Assembly: GCF_002858925.1 (NCBI RefSeq)
Contig: NZ_PJRS01000011.1
Coordinates: 310,001 to 374,000 of the forward strand
Origin: Caulobacter zeae
Lineage (GTDB): Bacteria; Pseudomonadota; Alphaproteobacteria; Caulobacterales; Caulobacteraceae
Direction of reading: 5' to 3'
Length of the DNA stretch: 64,000 nucleotides
The notes beneath the pieces are model-generated. The model did not search any database. It was not told where the DNA came from and was given only the letters and a program-made list of their open reading frames with translations. This document shows, in pieces, positions 23,968 through 31,150 of the stretch; the first letter of the stretch is position 1; the number at the start of each line of letters is the position of its first letter. A program made the translations under genes and the position numbers.

Positions 23968-24776
23968 GGGCGCTGGCCCGGCTCGCCGGACGTCTCGTCG
24001 CGAGGCGGCGGCTTGGCGCCGCTCAGCTCCGGTTGATAGAGGCCCGTGGTCATGCGCAGCAGCAGCCCTTCGGGACGCAGGCGCGGTCCGAAGCGCTCGC
24101 AAGGGTCGGGCGTCGCCACGGGGCGAGGCTTGCGGTCGCGCGGCGCCAGGGCCGCCGCCACGGCGTCCCCGAACGGTTCGGCCAGTTGGTGGGCGTCTCC
24201 GACCGGCGACAGCGACGGCTTGTCGGCGCCCACGACCATGGCCTGCCGGCTCCAGACCAGGGCGGCGGCCTGGGCGCCGTCCGGCGCCAGGAGCTCGGCC
24301 TCGGCCCACAGCCCGCCGACCCCGCCCGGCGCCCGCAGCGAGACCGGGCCCGGGATGAAGAAATTGGCCACCGCCGAGGCGGCCGCCCCGGCCTGATTGG
24401 TGAGTTCGATGCGGGTCACGCCGACCTTGACGGTCCCCGCGTCGGGGGAGGGGGCGTCGATCAAGGTGAAGCGCTTGCTCAGCTCGTAGCAGACCTGCCG
24501 GTCGACCTCGGTCAGCACCGCCTGGCGGTGCTCGTCCTCGACCGACAGGGCTTGGCTCGAATGGCTCGCGGCCGGCGCGATCCAGAGTCGTTCGATGGGC
24601 GCGGCCAGCGTCTCGTCGCGGCGCTCGTACACCGTGGCTCGAACACTGCCCGGCCGTTTGGCCAGGCCATCGTAGCTGCTTAGAAAGCCGGAATGCGAGG
24701 CGCCGCCGCTGGCGCACGCCGCGCACGTCGCGACCAAACCTGCTATCGCGGCCGCACGGGTGACCTTGTCGAACAT
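23964..24776 (-). CDS. DUF3313-family lipoprotein
   Basis: A 270-residue protein. ATG 24776 has GGAGG just upstream. The signal sequence ends in a lipobox (ATCAACAS region), so the protein is probably anchored to the inner leaflet of the outer membrane. The mature N-terminus, SGFLSSYDGLAKRPG, is typical of DUF3313 lipoproteins, whose function is unknown. A conserved-looking core follows (LWIAPAASHSSQ, VDRQVCYELSKRF, ARAFGDAVAAALAP-like region). The last 50 residues are a proline-rich tail. It is convergent with the anti-sigma gene, both using the CTAG at 23964-23967 as stop. It could be a member of the same stress regulon, but no promoter of that type was identified. Confidence 0.8.
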   Translation of the reverse strand: MFDKVTRAAAIAGLVATCAACASGGASHSGFLSSYDGLAKRPGSVRATVYERRDETLAAPIERLWIAPAASHSSQALSVEDEHRQAVLTEVDRQVCYELSKRFTLIDAPSPDAGTVKVGVTRIELTNQAGAAASAVANFFIPGPVSLRAPGGVGGLWAEAELLAPDGAQAAALVWSRQAMVVGADKPSLSPVGDAHQLAEPFGDAVAAALAPRDRKPRPVATPDPCERFGPRLRPEGLLLRMTTGLYQPELSGAKPPPRDETSGEPGQRP

Positions 24777-25754
24777 GTCGCCTCCTCTGTCACGCTCTAT
24801 ACGGCGGGAGGCGGGCGCTGGATCATTCTCAGTTGCAGCCGAACGCGGCTCTACCGGCCTGCCGGAGCCTGTCGTGCACCGCGAAGTAGGGACCGTTCGG
24901 CGTCGTCGGATATCATGATCCCTCGACCATCGCGCTTCTCTCGAAGCTGCGACGAGCGGCGTTTGTCCAATAGACCTATGGCCCAACCATTATGCTGGAA
25001 GGGACGTTCATGGCGCTAGCGCTCCAAGGCGCGGTCGCCCACCAGCGCCGGCCAGAAGGGCCAGTCCTCTGGTGGTCGGTGCGGCCTGGCCGCGATCCTG
25101 CCATCTTCATCACACTTGAAGTGACGAGCGAAGCAACAGTTGGAGGTCCCCGGTTTGACTCGCTCGGGGGAACAAACCCAGTATCTGAAGTTTACCCCCC
25201 GAAAAACCCCCGAAAATAGCAGAACAAAGCGGAACATGCTGACTAGGAAACCCTTATAAAACAAAGCGCTTTTGGTGTGGGTGTTTCGTTGACATCGTAG
25301 GGGTCACAGGTTCAATCCCTGTCGCGTCCACCATCCCTTCCTTTAAGTCGAGACCAGAAGTCCAGCGCACGTGATCGCGCTTGATCTGACTATGGTTGGC
25401 TTAGCCTCCCCAAAAACGAACTCCGCTGCGGGCGCAGGTCCTCGGCCGCGTCCTTGCAGCCGTATCGGCTGCGGCGATCCGCGTGACGTCGGTCGGTCCG
25501 ACGTCGGCGCGCGGAGCGACGCGCCTTGGTCGCGCTCCCGCAAAGCATCCTCGAGGGCCTCTCTTGGCCCTGGCGCGCTCTTGGCGGTGCTCGGAGCGCC
25601 TGTCCGTGACAGCGTCACGGCCTCTGCCGGGCGTCGCCGCCCTCGGGGATCGAGGCGACCGTCAACCTGACGGTGGCTCCGCCGCCGGCGCCGACGGCGT
25701 CGGACGTCTCGGTCTCGAACAACAGCTGGCGTGGGCCGGTTCAGGCGGCCGCCC
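24777..25754. other. Long stretch without a convincing gene, with tRNA-Val remnant
   Basis: About 980 bases. The part 25160-25270 is A-rich (CCCCGAAAAACCCCCGAAAA, then CCTTATAAAACAAAG), unlike the surroundings. The only clear structure is the tRNA-Val 3' half at 25284-25333. Short frames exist on both strands (for example 24992-25219 rightwards and 25016-25264 leftwards), but none has a start signal or a recognisable family. Between the tRNA remnant and the AraC gene a short piece around 25630-25740 could encode IEATVNLTVAPPPAPTASD. That resembles part of an Ig-like repeat protein, with stops upstream. The stretch looks like the scar of a mobile element or gene loss. Confidence 0.5.
25284..25333 (+). 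pseudogene. 3' half of tRNA-Val(GAC): anticodon arm to CCA
   Basis: The 50 bases fold as the 3' part of a tRNA. An anticodon arm runs TTTCG-TTGACAT-CGTAG, with GAC as anticodon and T33 in place; the stem has one mismatch and one wobble pair. Then come a five-base variable loop GGGTC, a perfect T arm (ACAGG-TTCAATC-CCTGT), the acceptor strand CGCGTCC, discriminator A and encoded CCA. The bases upstream (25258-25283) do not make a D arm, and no 5' acceptor strand pairs with CGCGTCC. It cannot be a functional tRNA. Such 3' halves are typical att-site copies left where an integrative element used a tRNA gene. Confidence 0.7.
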
Positions 25755-26762
25755 TCACCCCAGCTCCCCCAGCCAGCCGTCCCAGCGCCGCTTGCTGGCG
25801 CCGGGGTCGTCGCGGGGCTTGTCCTCCAGGGCGGCGCGGTAGTCCGCCAGCGTGGCGCCGTAGGTGTCGGCGAACAGGCGAGCCATCTGGGCGGGGCCTG
25901 AAAAACCCAGGCGCTGGACAAGGGCCGCGTCGTCGGAGGCGGCGGGGTCCTGGGCGTCGAGGGCGCGGCGCAGGGCGTCCAGGCGGATCAGCTGGATGAA
26001 GCGGGCCACGCCCCCCTGCTTTTCGAACAGGCGATAGAGCGAGGACCGCGAGATGCCGGCGCCCGCGGCGATGGCCTCCACCGACAGCGCCTTGTCGGCC
26101 AGTCGCGGAATGACGAAGCGGCGCACGGCCTCGCGGCGCGAGAGGTCGCGGCGCTGGTCCTCGCGGCCGGCGCGCGCGGCGTCGCCGCCGGCGGACGACA
26201 GGACGTCGACGAAGGCCCGGCCCAGGGCCGGCAGCGCGGCCGAGGCCAGGGTGTCGCCGCGCCGGGCCAGCGAGGCGAGAAAGTCGGCCAGCACCAGGTT
26301 GTCGGGCGCGGCAAGCACCTGTCCATGAAGCCGGCCCGCCGGTCCCAGGGCCGCCTCGATGACGTCGCGCGCGACGCTGGCGGTGAGGATCAGGGCGTCG
26401 TCGTGCTCGGTGCGCATCGGCCGCCGGGTGTCGAGCAGCACGCTCATGCCCGCGGTCAGCAGGCGCGGCGGGCCGGGGACCTGTAGCCGCACCTGGCCTT
26501 CCAGCACGTGGGTCAGCACGAAGTGGTCGAAGCCGTCGCCGGCGATCCGCTCGCGGCGGGCATGGACCACGCCCGACAGGCGGCGTTCGAACAGCAGCAC
26601 CTTGTCCAGGCGCCAGCCGCGCACCCGGGCGAAGAACGGGCCTTCGCCGCGGCTGACGTCGGAACCGCGTGAATAGAGCGTGGCGTAGAGCGCGAAGGCT
26701 TCGTCGGCCGGATGGTCGTCGCTGGAGAAACGGAAGCTGTCGGCGGCGGCGCTGGTGGGCAT
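25755..26762 (-). CDS. AraC-family transcriptional regulator
   Basis: A 335-residue regulator. The N-terminal two-thirds form a ligand-sensing domain of the type found in AraC/XylS relatives (VLLFERRLSGVVHARR, DHFVLTHVLEGQVRLQVPG). The C-terminal region has two helix-turn-helix motifs (SVEAIAAGAGISRSSLYRLF and the LVQRLGFSGPAQMARLFAD segment). ATG 26762 lies one base after the stop of the upstream MFS gene, so the two are co-transcribed. The regulator probably controls the transporter or its substrate pathway. A longer in-frame start at 26822 would overlap the transporter gene and is rejected. The inducer is unknown. Confidence 0.88.
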   Translation of the reverse strand: MPTSAAADSFRFSSDDHPADEAFALYATLYSRGSDVSRGEGPFFARVRGWRLDKVLLFERRLSGVVHARRERIAGDGFDHFVLTHVLEGQVRLQVPGPPRLLTAGMSVLLDTRRPMRTEHDDALILTASVARDVIEAALGPAGRLHGQVLAAPDNLVLADFLASLARRGDTLASAALPALGRAFVDVLSSAGGDAARAGREDQRRDLSRREAVRRFVIPRLADKALSVEAIAAGAGISRSSLYRLFEKQGGVARFIQLIRLDALRRALDAQDPAASDDAALVQRLGFSGPAQMARLFADTYGATLADYRAALEDKPRDDPGASKRRWDGWLGELG

Positions 26763-26763
26763 G

Positions 26764-28059
26764 TCAGGCGTTCGCGGCCCGAAGGGTCTCGCGCGCCAGC
26801 CGTCGCCAGGGGGATGCGCCAAGGGCGGCGGCCAGGGCGGCGAAGGCGGCGGCCAGGGTCGTGACCAGCGCCAGGGCCATGGCCAGGCCGTGCGGGCCGG
26901 CGAACAGGCGGTCGCTGACCTCGCCGGTCAGCAGGGGCCCAAAGCCCAGGCCGGCGACGGTGACGAAAGCCAGGTACAGGCCGTTCATCGGCGGGCGCAG
27001 GCCCGCGGGGCTCAGCGGCTGCAGGCCGGCCAGGGCCGCCAGGGCCGCGCCGCCGCCGCCGGCGGTGATCAGGAACAGGGCGGCCGCGGCGACGGCCGGC
27101 GTGCTCGCGCCCGCCAGCAGGAGCGCGCCCAGGACGGCCAGGGCCAGGCCGCCGGCCAGCACCAGGGCCGGGCCGCCGCCCGCCCGCAGGCGGCGGTCCA
27201 TCAGCCAGCCGGCCGCCAGGTGTCCGCTCGGGGCGGCGACCAGCACCACGGCGCCGGCCAGCAGCGCGCTGGCGGCGGGGGGCAGGCCGCAGGCGCGGTT
27301 GACGATCGACGGGGCCCAGGCCGCGGCCGCCTGTACGGCCAGGATCACGCAGCCGGACGCCAGGAAGTGCAGCCCAAGGCCGGCGGGGCGCGCGGCGAGG
27401 CGGGCGATCGCGCGCCCCAGGCCCTGGTCGTCGGAGGCGCTTGGCCTCAGCCCGCGCAGCCGCCAGGCCAGCAGCGCCACGAGCAGCAGGTTGGGCAGGG
27501 TCAGGAGGACGATGGCGGCGCGCCACGGGGCGTGGCCGAAGGCGCTCAGCAGGCCCCCGGAGAACGCGCCCAGCGCCAGGCCGCCGGCCAGCAGCGCGCC
27601 GCTGCGGCCCATCGAGGATCCCGAGGTGAACATCGACACCCAGCGCGACAGCCGCTCGGGCGGCGCGGCGGCGACGATCAGGGCCAGGGCCGCGGGGGCG
27701 AAGGCGGCCTGGGCCAGGCCAAGCACCAGCCGCGCGGCGAGAAGGCCTTCATAGGTCGACGCGAAGGCCAGGGCGACCGTGGCGGCGGTCCACAGCGCCG
27801 CGGCGCCGGCCAGCAGCGGGGCGGGCGGCAGGCGGTGGCCGCGATGGCCGGCCAGCAGGGTGGCCGCGACATAGAGCGCCACGAAGGCGGGGCCCTGCAG
27901 GGCGCCCAGTTGGGTGTCGGTGAGGTGGAACTGGGCCTTGAGCGCGGGCGCATAGACGCTGGGGACGGCCCGATCGACGAAGGCCATGAAATGACCCGCC
28001 GCCAGCAACGCCGCCCCGGAGACGTCGAGCAGGGGATACTGGTCCGGACGCGACGTCAC
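26764..28059 (-). CDS. MFS transporter
   Basis: A 431-residue integral membrane protein with about twelve hydrophobic segments in two six-helix halves. It has the MFS arrangement of GALQGPAFVALYVAATLLAGHRGHRL (loop 2-3 region) and GWLMDRRLRAGGG in the second half. Members move small solutes or drugs using the proton gradient; the substrate is not evident. The start is a GTG at 28059 with no strong ribosome-binding site. It is the first gene of a two-gene operon with the AraC-type regulator. The high-GC, alanine-rich coding sequence generates long antisense frames that should be ignored. Confidence 0.87.
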   Translation of the reverse strand: MTSRPDQYPLLDVSGAALLAAGHFMAFVDRAVPSVYAPALKAQFHLTDTQLGALQGPAFVALYVAATLLAGHRGHRLPPAPLLAGAAALWTAATVALAFASTYEGLLAARLVLGLAQAAFAPAALALIVAAAPPERLSRWVSMFTSGSSMGRSGALLAGGLALGAFSGGLLSAFGHAPWRAAIVLLTLPNLLLVALLAWRLRGLRPSASDDQGLGRAIARLAARPAGLGLHFLASGCVILAVQAAAAWAPSIVNRACGLPPAASALLAGAVVLVAAPSGHLAAGWLMDRRLRAGGGPALVLAGGLALAVLGALLLAGASTPAVAAAALFLITAGGGGAALAALAGLQPLSPAGLRPPMNGLYLAFVTVAGLGFGPLLTGEVSDRLFAGPHGLAMALALVTTLAAAFAALAAALGASPWRRLARETLRAANA

Positions 28060-28799
28060 GCTATTCAGGCACCAAGCTCAGACGATCCACACCCCCGCGT
28101 GGATCTTTGCCAGTCGTAGTTAACCGAACGTCAGGGGCTGTCCAGCCCTCGGCGAGCCGGGGAATGACAAAACGTTCCAGGTTTGGGACGCGACAGTTCG
28201 CGTGGCCTGGTGCTAGCGCTCGCGGAAACGTCCCGTCCCTCGCGACGGAGACGGGCTCTCAGCGTCGCGACGGGTCGTCGATCCCTCGCCCCGTCGGCGC
28301 GAATGGGGGGCGGCTCGGCGTCGTCGCGCACTCCACAGGCGGGGGCGGCGTCGAGGCGAACCCGTTCTGGGACTTCGCCGCATCCTCCAACGCGGCGGGG
28401 ACGTGAGGGTGGCCAGCGCGGCCGGTCGTGGGGGCGATCGCCGCAAGGCCCGTGACCGGCGGCGCGCATGACGCGCCGCCGGTCGCCTCCGCCCTGGTTG
28501 AAACCGCCCGCCGACAGGTAGAACAACGATCGATGGTCGTTGATATCTGAAATAATCGTCAGGGTTGATCTGGATTTCGCGGGCGAACTACGCGACCATT
28601 GCTGCGGCGCCGAAGGCCTGCGCCTCGCGGCGGCCGACGTCCGTGTTCCGATCGTCGGAGGACCATTTTGTCGAGAATTCGACGAAACTCCCCCACTGTG
28701 GCGCTGGCGCCACATCCGATTTGCGAAGTCGCGCGTTTGTCGTCATGGAAGCCGCCCCGCGGGGGGCGTCCAGGCTAACTTTATTAGAGGGTTCTCATC
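28060..28799. other. 740-base region upstream of ompA, no convincing gene
   Basis: It holds the ompA promoter near its right end and, at 28454-28484, a 13-bp perfect hairpin with a five-base loop but no T tract. A rightward frame ending at 28406 (C-terminal residues GVEANPFWDFAASSNAAGT) has no start signal. It could be the tail of a lost gene ending at that hairpin, but this is weak. Nothing else is recognisable. Candidate promoter elements in front of ompA could not be fixed. Confidence 0.4.
28454..28484. terminator. Strong hairpin without T tract
   Basis: GACCGGCGGCGCG at 28454-28466 pairs perfectly with CGCGCCGCCGGTC at 28472-28484 around the loop CATGA. Neither side has a run of T, so it may be a terminator remnant, a transcript-stabilising hairpin or a dispersed palindrome. 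Confidence 0.35.
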
Positions 28800-30026
28800 A
28801 TGAAATTCGGGTTGCTGGCTGGCGTCGCAACCGTCGCGCTCTGCGCGGCGTCCGGCGCCTCCGCCCAAAGCGCGTTGAGCGGATGGTATGTGGCCGGCGA
28901 CGTCGGTTACCACTCGACCGAGGGCGTTGAGGCGAGCTCGTCGGTGAACGCCACCGACGGCCGTCCTTACGACTGGACCTTCTCGACGGACGAAGACTGG
29001 GCGGGCTTTGCTCGTCTCGGTTACCGCATCTCGCCGAACTGGCGCGTGGAAGGCGAATACGGCTACCGCGGCAGCGACATCAAGGGCGTTCGCGGCGAGA
29101 ACACCTCGCGTCCGCAGCCGATCGGTCTCTGCACCGCCGGTCCGATCCGCACGGTGACCAACCCGACCTGCGGCGAGCCGAACGGCGAGCTGAAGGCCAC
29201 CACCCTGATGGCCAACGTCATCTATGACTTCCTGCCCGACTCGTCGTGGCGTCCGTTCCTGGGCGCCGGCGTCGGTACGGCCTGGGTCCACAACAAGGTG
29301 TACGGCCAGCTGAGCGGCGTTCCCGCCGGCGCCGCCGCCTACCAGAACACCAGCATCGACGACGTCGATCAGGCGTTCGCCTACCAGGGCCTGCTGGGCC
29401 TGGCCTGGGACGTGACCCCGAACTGGTCGATCGACCTGACGGGCCGCTACCTGGTGGCCAAGAACCTCACCTGGGGTTCGGTGACGAGCAATGTCGGCCC
29501 CGCCGGCGGCGCCGTGACGGACGTCGGCAAGTTCGAAGGCGACTACAAGGACACCTCGATCACGCTGGGCGTCCGCTACACCTTCGGCTCGCCCCCGCCC
29601 CCGCCGCCTCCGCCGCCGCCGCCTCCGCCCCCGCCGCCCCCGCCGCCTCCGCCCCCGCCGCCGCCTCCCCCGCCGCCTCCGCCGGCTTACGAGGCCCGCG
29701 AGTTCGTGGTCTACTTCCCGTTCGATCAGTACGTGCTGACGCCGGAAGCCCAGGCCGTGGTGCAGCAGGCCGCCGACTACGCCAAGGGCGGCAACGCGAC
29801 CAAGATCACGGTCGTGGGCCACACCGACACCTCGGGCTCGCCGAAGTACAACGTCCGCCTGTCGGAACGTCGTGCGAAGGCCGTGGCCGATGGCCTGGTC
29901 TCGGCCGGCGTGCCCGCCACGACCCTGGCTGTCGACTGGAAGGGTGAAACCGCCCCGGCCGTCGCCACCGGCGACGGCGTGAAGGAACCGCTGAACCGTC
30001 GTTCGACCATCTCGATCAACTTCTAA
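28800..30026 (+). CDS. ompA: OmpA-family outer-membrane protein with 31-proline linker
   Basis: A 408-residue outer-membrane protein. The signal peptide ends at ASA|QSALS (about residue 22). Residues 23-260 form an eight-strand OmpA-like barrel (WYVAGDVGYHS, YGYRGSD, GVRYTFGS). A linker of 31 consecutive prolines (29592-29684) follows. The C-terminal 110 residues are an OmpA-type peptidoglycan-binding domain (VVYFPFDQYVLTPEA, VVGHTDTSGS, LSERRAKAVADGL) with the Asp and Arg that contact diaminopimelate. It ties the outer membrane to the cell wall. GAGGG lies eight bases before the ATG. It is monocistronic, with a terminator downstream. The polyproline run makes translation dependent on EF-P in all likelihood. 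Confidence 0.93.
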   Translation: MKFGLLAGVATVALCAASGASAQSALSGWYVAGDVGYHSTEGVEASSSVNATDGRPYDWTFSTDEDWAGFARLGYRISPNWRVEGEYGYRGSDIKGVRGENTSRPQPIGLCTAGPIRTVTNPTCGEPNGELKATTLMANVIYDFLPDSSWRPFLGAGVGTAWVHNKVYGQLSGVPAGAAAYQNTSIDDVDQAFAYQGLLGLAWDVTPNWSIDLTGRYLVAKNLTWGSVTSNVGPAGGAVTDVGKFEGDYKDTSITLGVRYTFGSPPPPPPPPPPPPPPPPPPPPPPPPPPPPPPPAYEAREFVVYFPFDQYVLTPEAQAVVQQAADYAKGGNATKITVVGHTDTSGSPKYNVRLSERRAKAVADGLVSAGVPATTLAVDWKGETAPAVATGDGVKEPLNRRSTISINF

Positions 30027-30068
30027 GATCGAGGTCGGACGGAGGTCTCAAGCTTCCTGACGAATGCG

Positions 30069-30100
30069 AAGGCCCTGGAGGAAACTCCGGGGCCTTTTGC
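30069..30100 (+). terminator. Intrinsic terminator of ompA
   Basis: GGCCCTGGAG (30071-30080), loop GAAA, then CTCCGGGGCC (30085-30094), paired throughout with one G-T pair and followed by TTTTGCTTT. It begins 43 bases after the ompA stop. Confidence 0.88.
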
Positions 30101-30156
30101 TTTGACGGCTTCTGTCGCGCCGGGAATATTCCCGGCGGATTTGCAGAGGGGGCGGC

Positions 30157-31149
30157 GTGGAACCGAAAGACGAGATGGCGGCGCCGACCTATTCCCGCCG
30201 CGCCACCGCCTTGAGGGTGGGTCTCGCCCTGACCGCGGGCCTCGCCTTCTCCCTGGGCGTCTATCTGCTGGCGCAGGCGACGCAGCCCTCGGGCCTCGTC
30301 AGCTTCGCGTTCCTGCTGGTGCTGCCGGCGGCGGTCTGCGCGTTCATCGCCTATGTCGCCGATCCCTGGGGGCGACGCAGCCTCGGCTTCTACCTGATGA
30401 TCCCGGTCTGGGTTCTGGGCGCGGTGATCGTGCTGTCGATCATCGTGCTGCGCGAGGGGACCGTCTGCGTCGTGATGCTCTCGCCGCTGTGGCTGGGCAG
30501 CGGCCTGATCGGCGCGGCCCTGGCCCACAAGCTGCGCAACCGAGGCAAGGGTGCGACCAGCCGGGCCGTCGCTCTCGCCGTCCTGCCGCTGCTGGCCATG
30601 CAGGTCGAAGCCCGGCTGCCGGTCCCGGAAGCCTCCACCGTGGTCACGCGCCGGATCGTCGTCGACGCCCCGCCCGAGGTCATCTGGCCGCTGCTGGAAG
30701 GCGTGCCGGACGTCCGGAAGGGCGAGGGGCGCTGGAACCTGTCGCAGGACGTGGTGGGCGTGCCTCGTCCGCAGGGCGCACGGCTGGTCGGCGAGGGCGT
30801 CGGCGCCCGCCGTCTGGCGCGCTGGGAGCACGGCGTCGCCTTCGACGAGGTGATCACCGAATGGGAGCCGGGCCGGCGCATCGCCTGGCGGTTCGTGTTC
30901 GACGACCTCGACGCCTGGGACTTCACCGATCGCCACCTGCGCCCCGACAGCGCCTATTTCAAGGTCACCACCGGCGGCTATCGCCTGACCCCGCTGGCCG
31001 ATGGCCGCACCGAGGTGGCGCTGCACACCGCCTACTGGATGAAGACGCCGGTCAACGGCTATTCGCGCCTTTGGGGCGAGGTGTTCCTCGGCGACCTGGA
31101 GAACAACCTGCTGGCCCTGATCAAGGCGCGGGCCGAGCGCGCCGCCTGA
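30157..31149 (+). CDS. Membrane protein with C-terminal SRPBCC (START-like) domain
   Basis: A 330-residue protein in two parts. Residues about 15-155 contain four hydrophobic segments (LRVGLALTAGLAFSLGVYLL, FAFLLVLPAAVCAFIAYVA, FYLMIPVWVLGAVIVLSIIV, MLSPLWLGSGLIGAALA). Residues about 165-330 form an SRPBCC-type lipid/ligand-binding fold (RRIVVDAPPEVIWPLLEGV, ITEWEPGRRIAWRFVF, GGYRLTPLADGRTEVALHTAYW). SRPBCC domains bind hydrophobic ligands. The start is a GTG at 30157 behind GAGGGGG; an ATG at 30175 is possible. It converges on mnmC with one base between stops. The function is unknown; the fusion suggests handling of a lipid or hydrophobic molecule at the inner membrane. Confidence 0.72.
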   Translation: MEPKDEMAAPTYSRRATALRVGLALTAGLAFSLGVYLLAQATQPSGLVSFAFLLVLPAAVCAFIAYVADPWGRRSLGFYLMIPVWVLGAVIVLSIIVLREGTVCVVMLSPLWLGSGLIGAALAHKLRNRGKGATSRAVALAVLPLLAMQVEARLPVPEASTVVTRRIVVDAPPEVIWPLLEGVPDVRKGEGRWNLSQDVVGVPRPQGARLVGEGVGARRLARWEHGVAFDEVITEWEPGRRIAWRFVFDDLDAWDFTDRHLRPDSAYFKVTTGGYRLTPLADGRTEVALHTAYWMKTPVNGYSRLWGEVFLGDLENNLLALIKARAERAA

Positions 31150-31150
31150 C

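Noticed and set aside
25160..25192. A second T-arm-like sequence (CCCCGGTTTGACTC...)
   Set aside because: The stem does not close (CGCTCGGG where CCGGG is needed) and there is no acceptor or CCA.
25284..25333. Acceptor piece of a split tmRNA
   Set aside because: The anticodon arm with GAC and T33 fits tRNA-Val, and no tag-coding piece follows within the next several hundred bases.
28743..29822. A 359-codon leftward frame opposite ompA with an Arg/Gly-rich run
   Set aside because: The run is the reverse of the polyproline codons, and OmpA motifs on the other strand are unmistakable.
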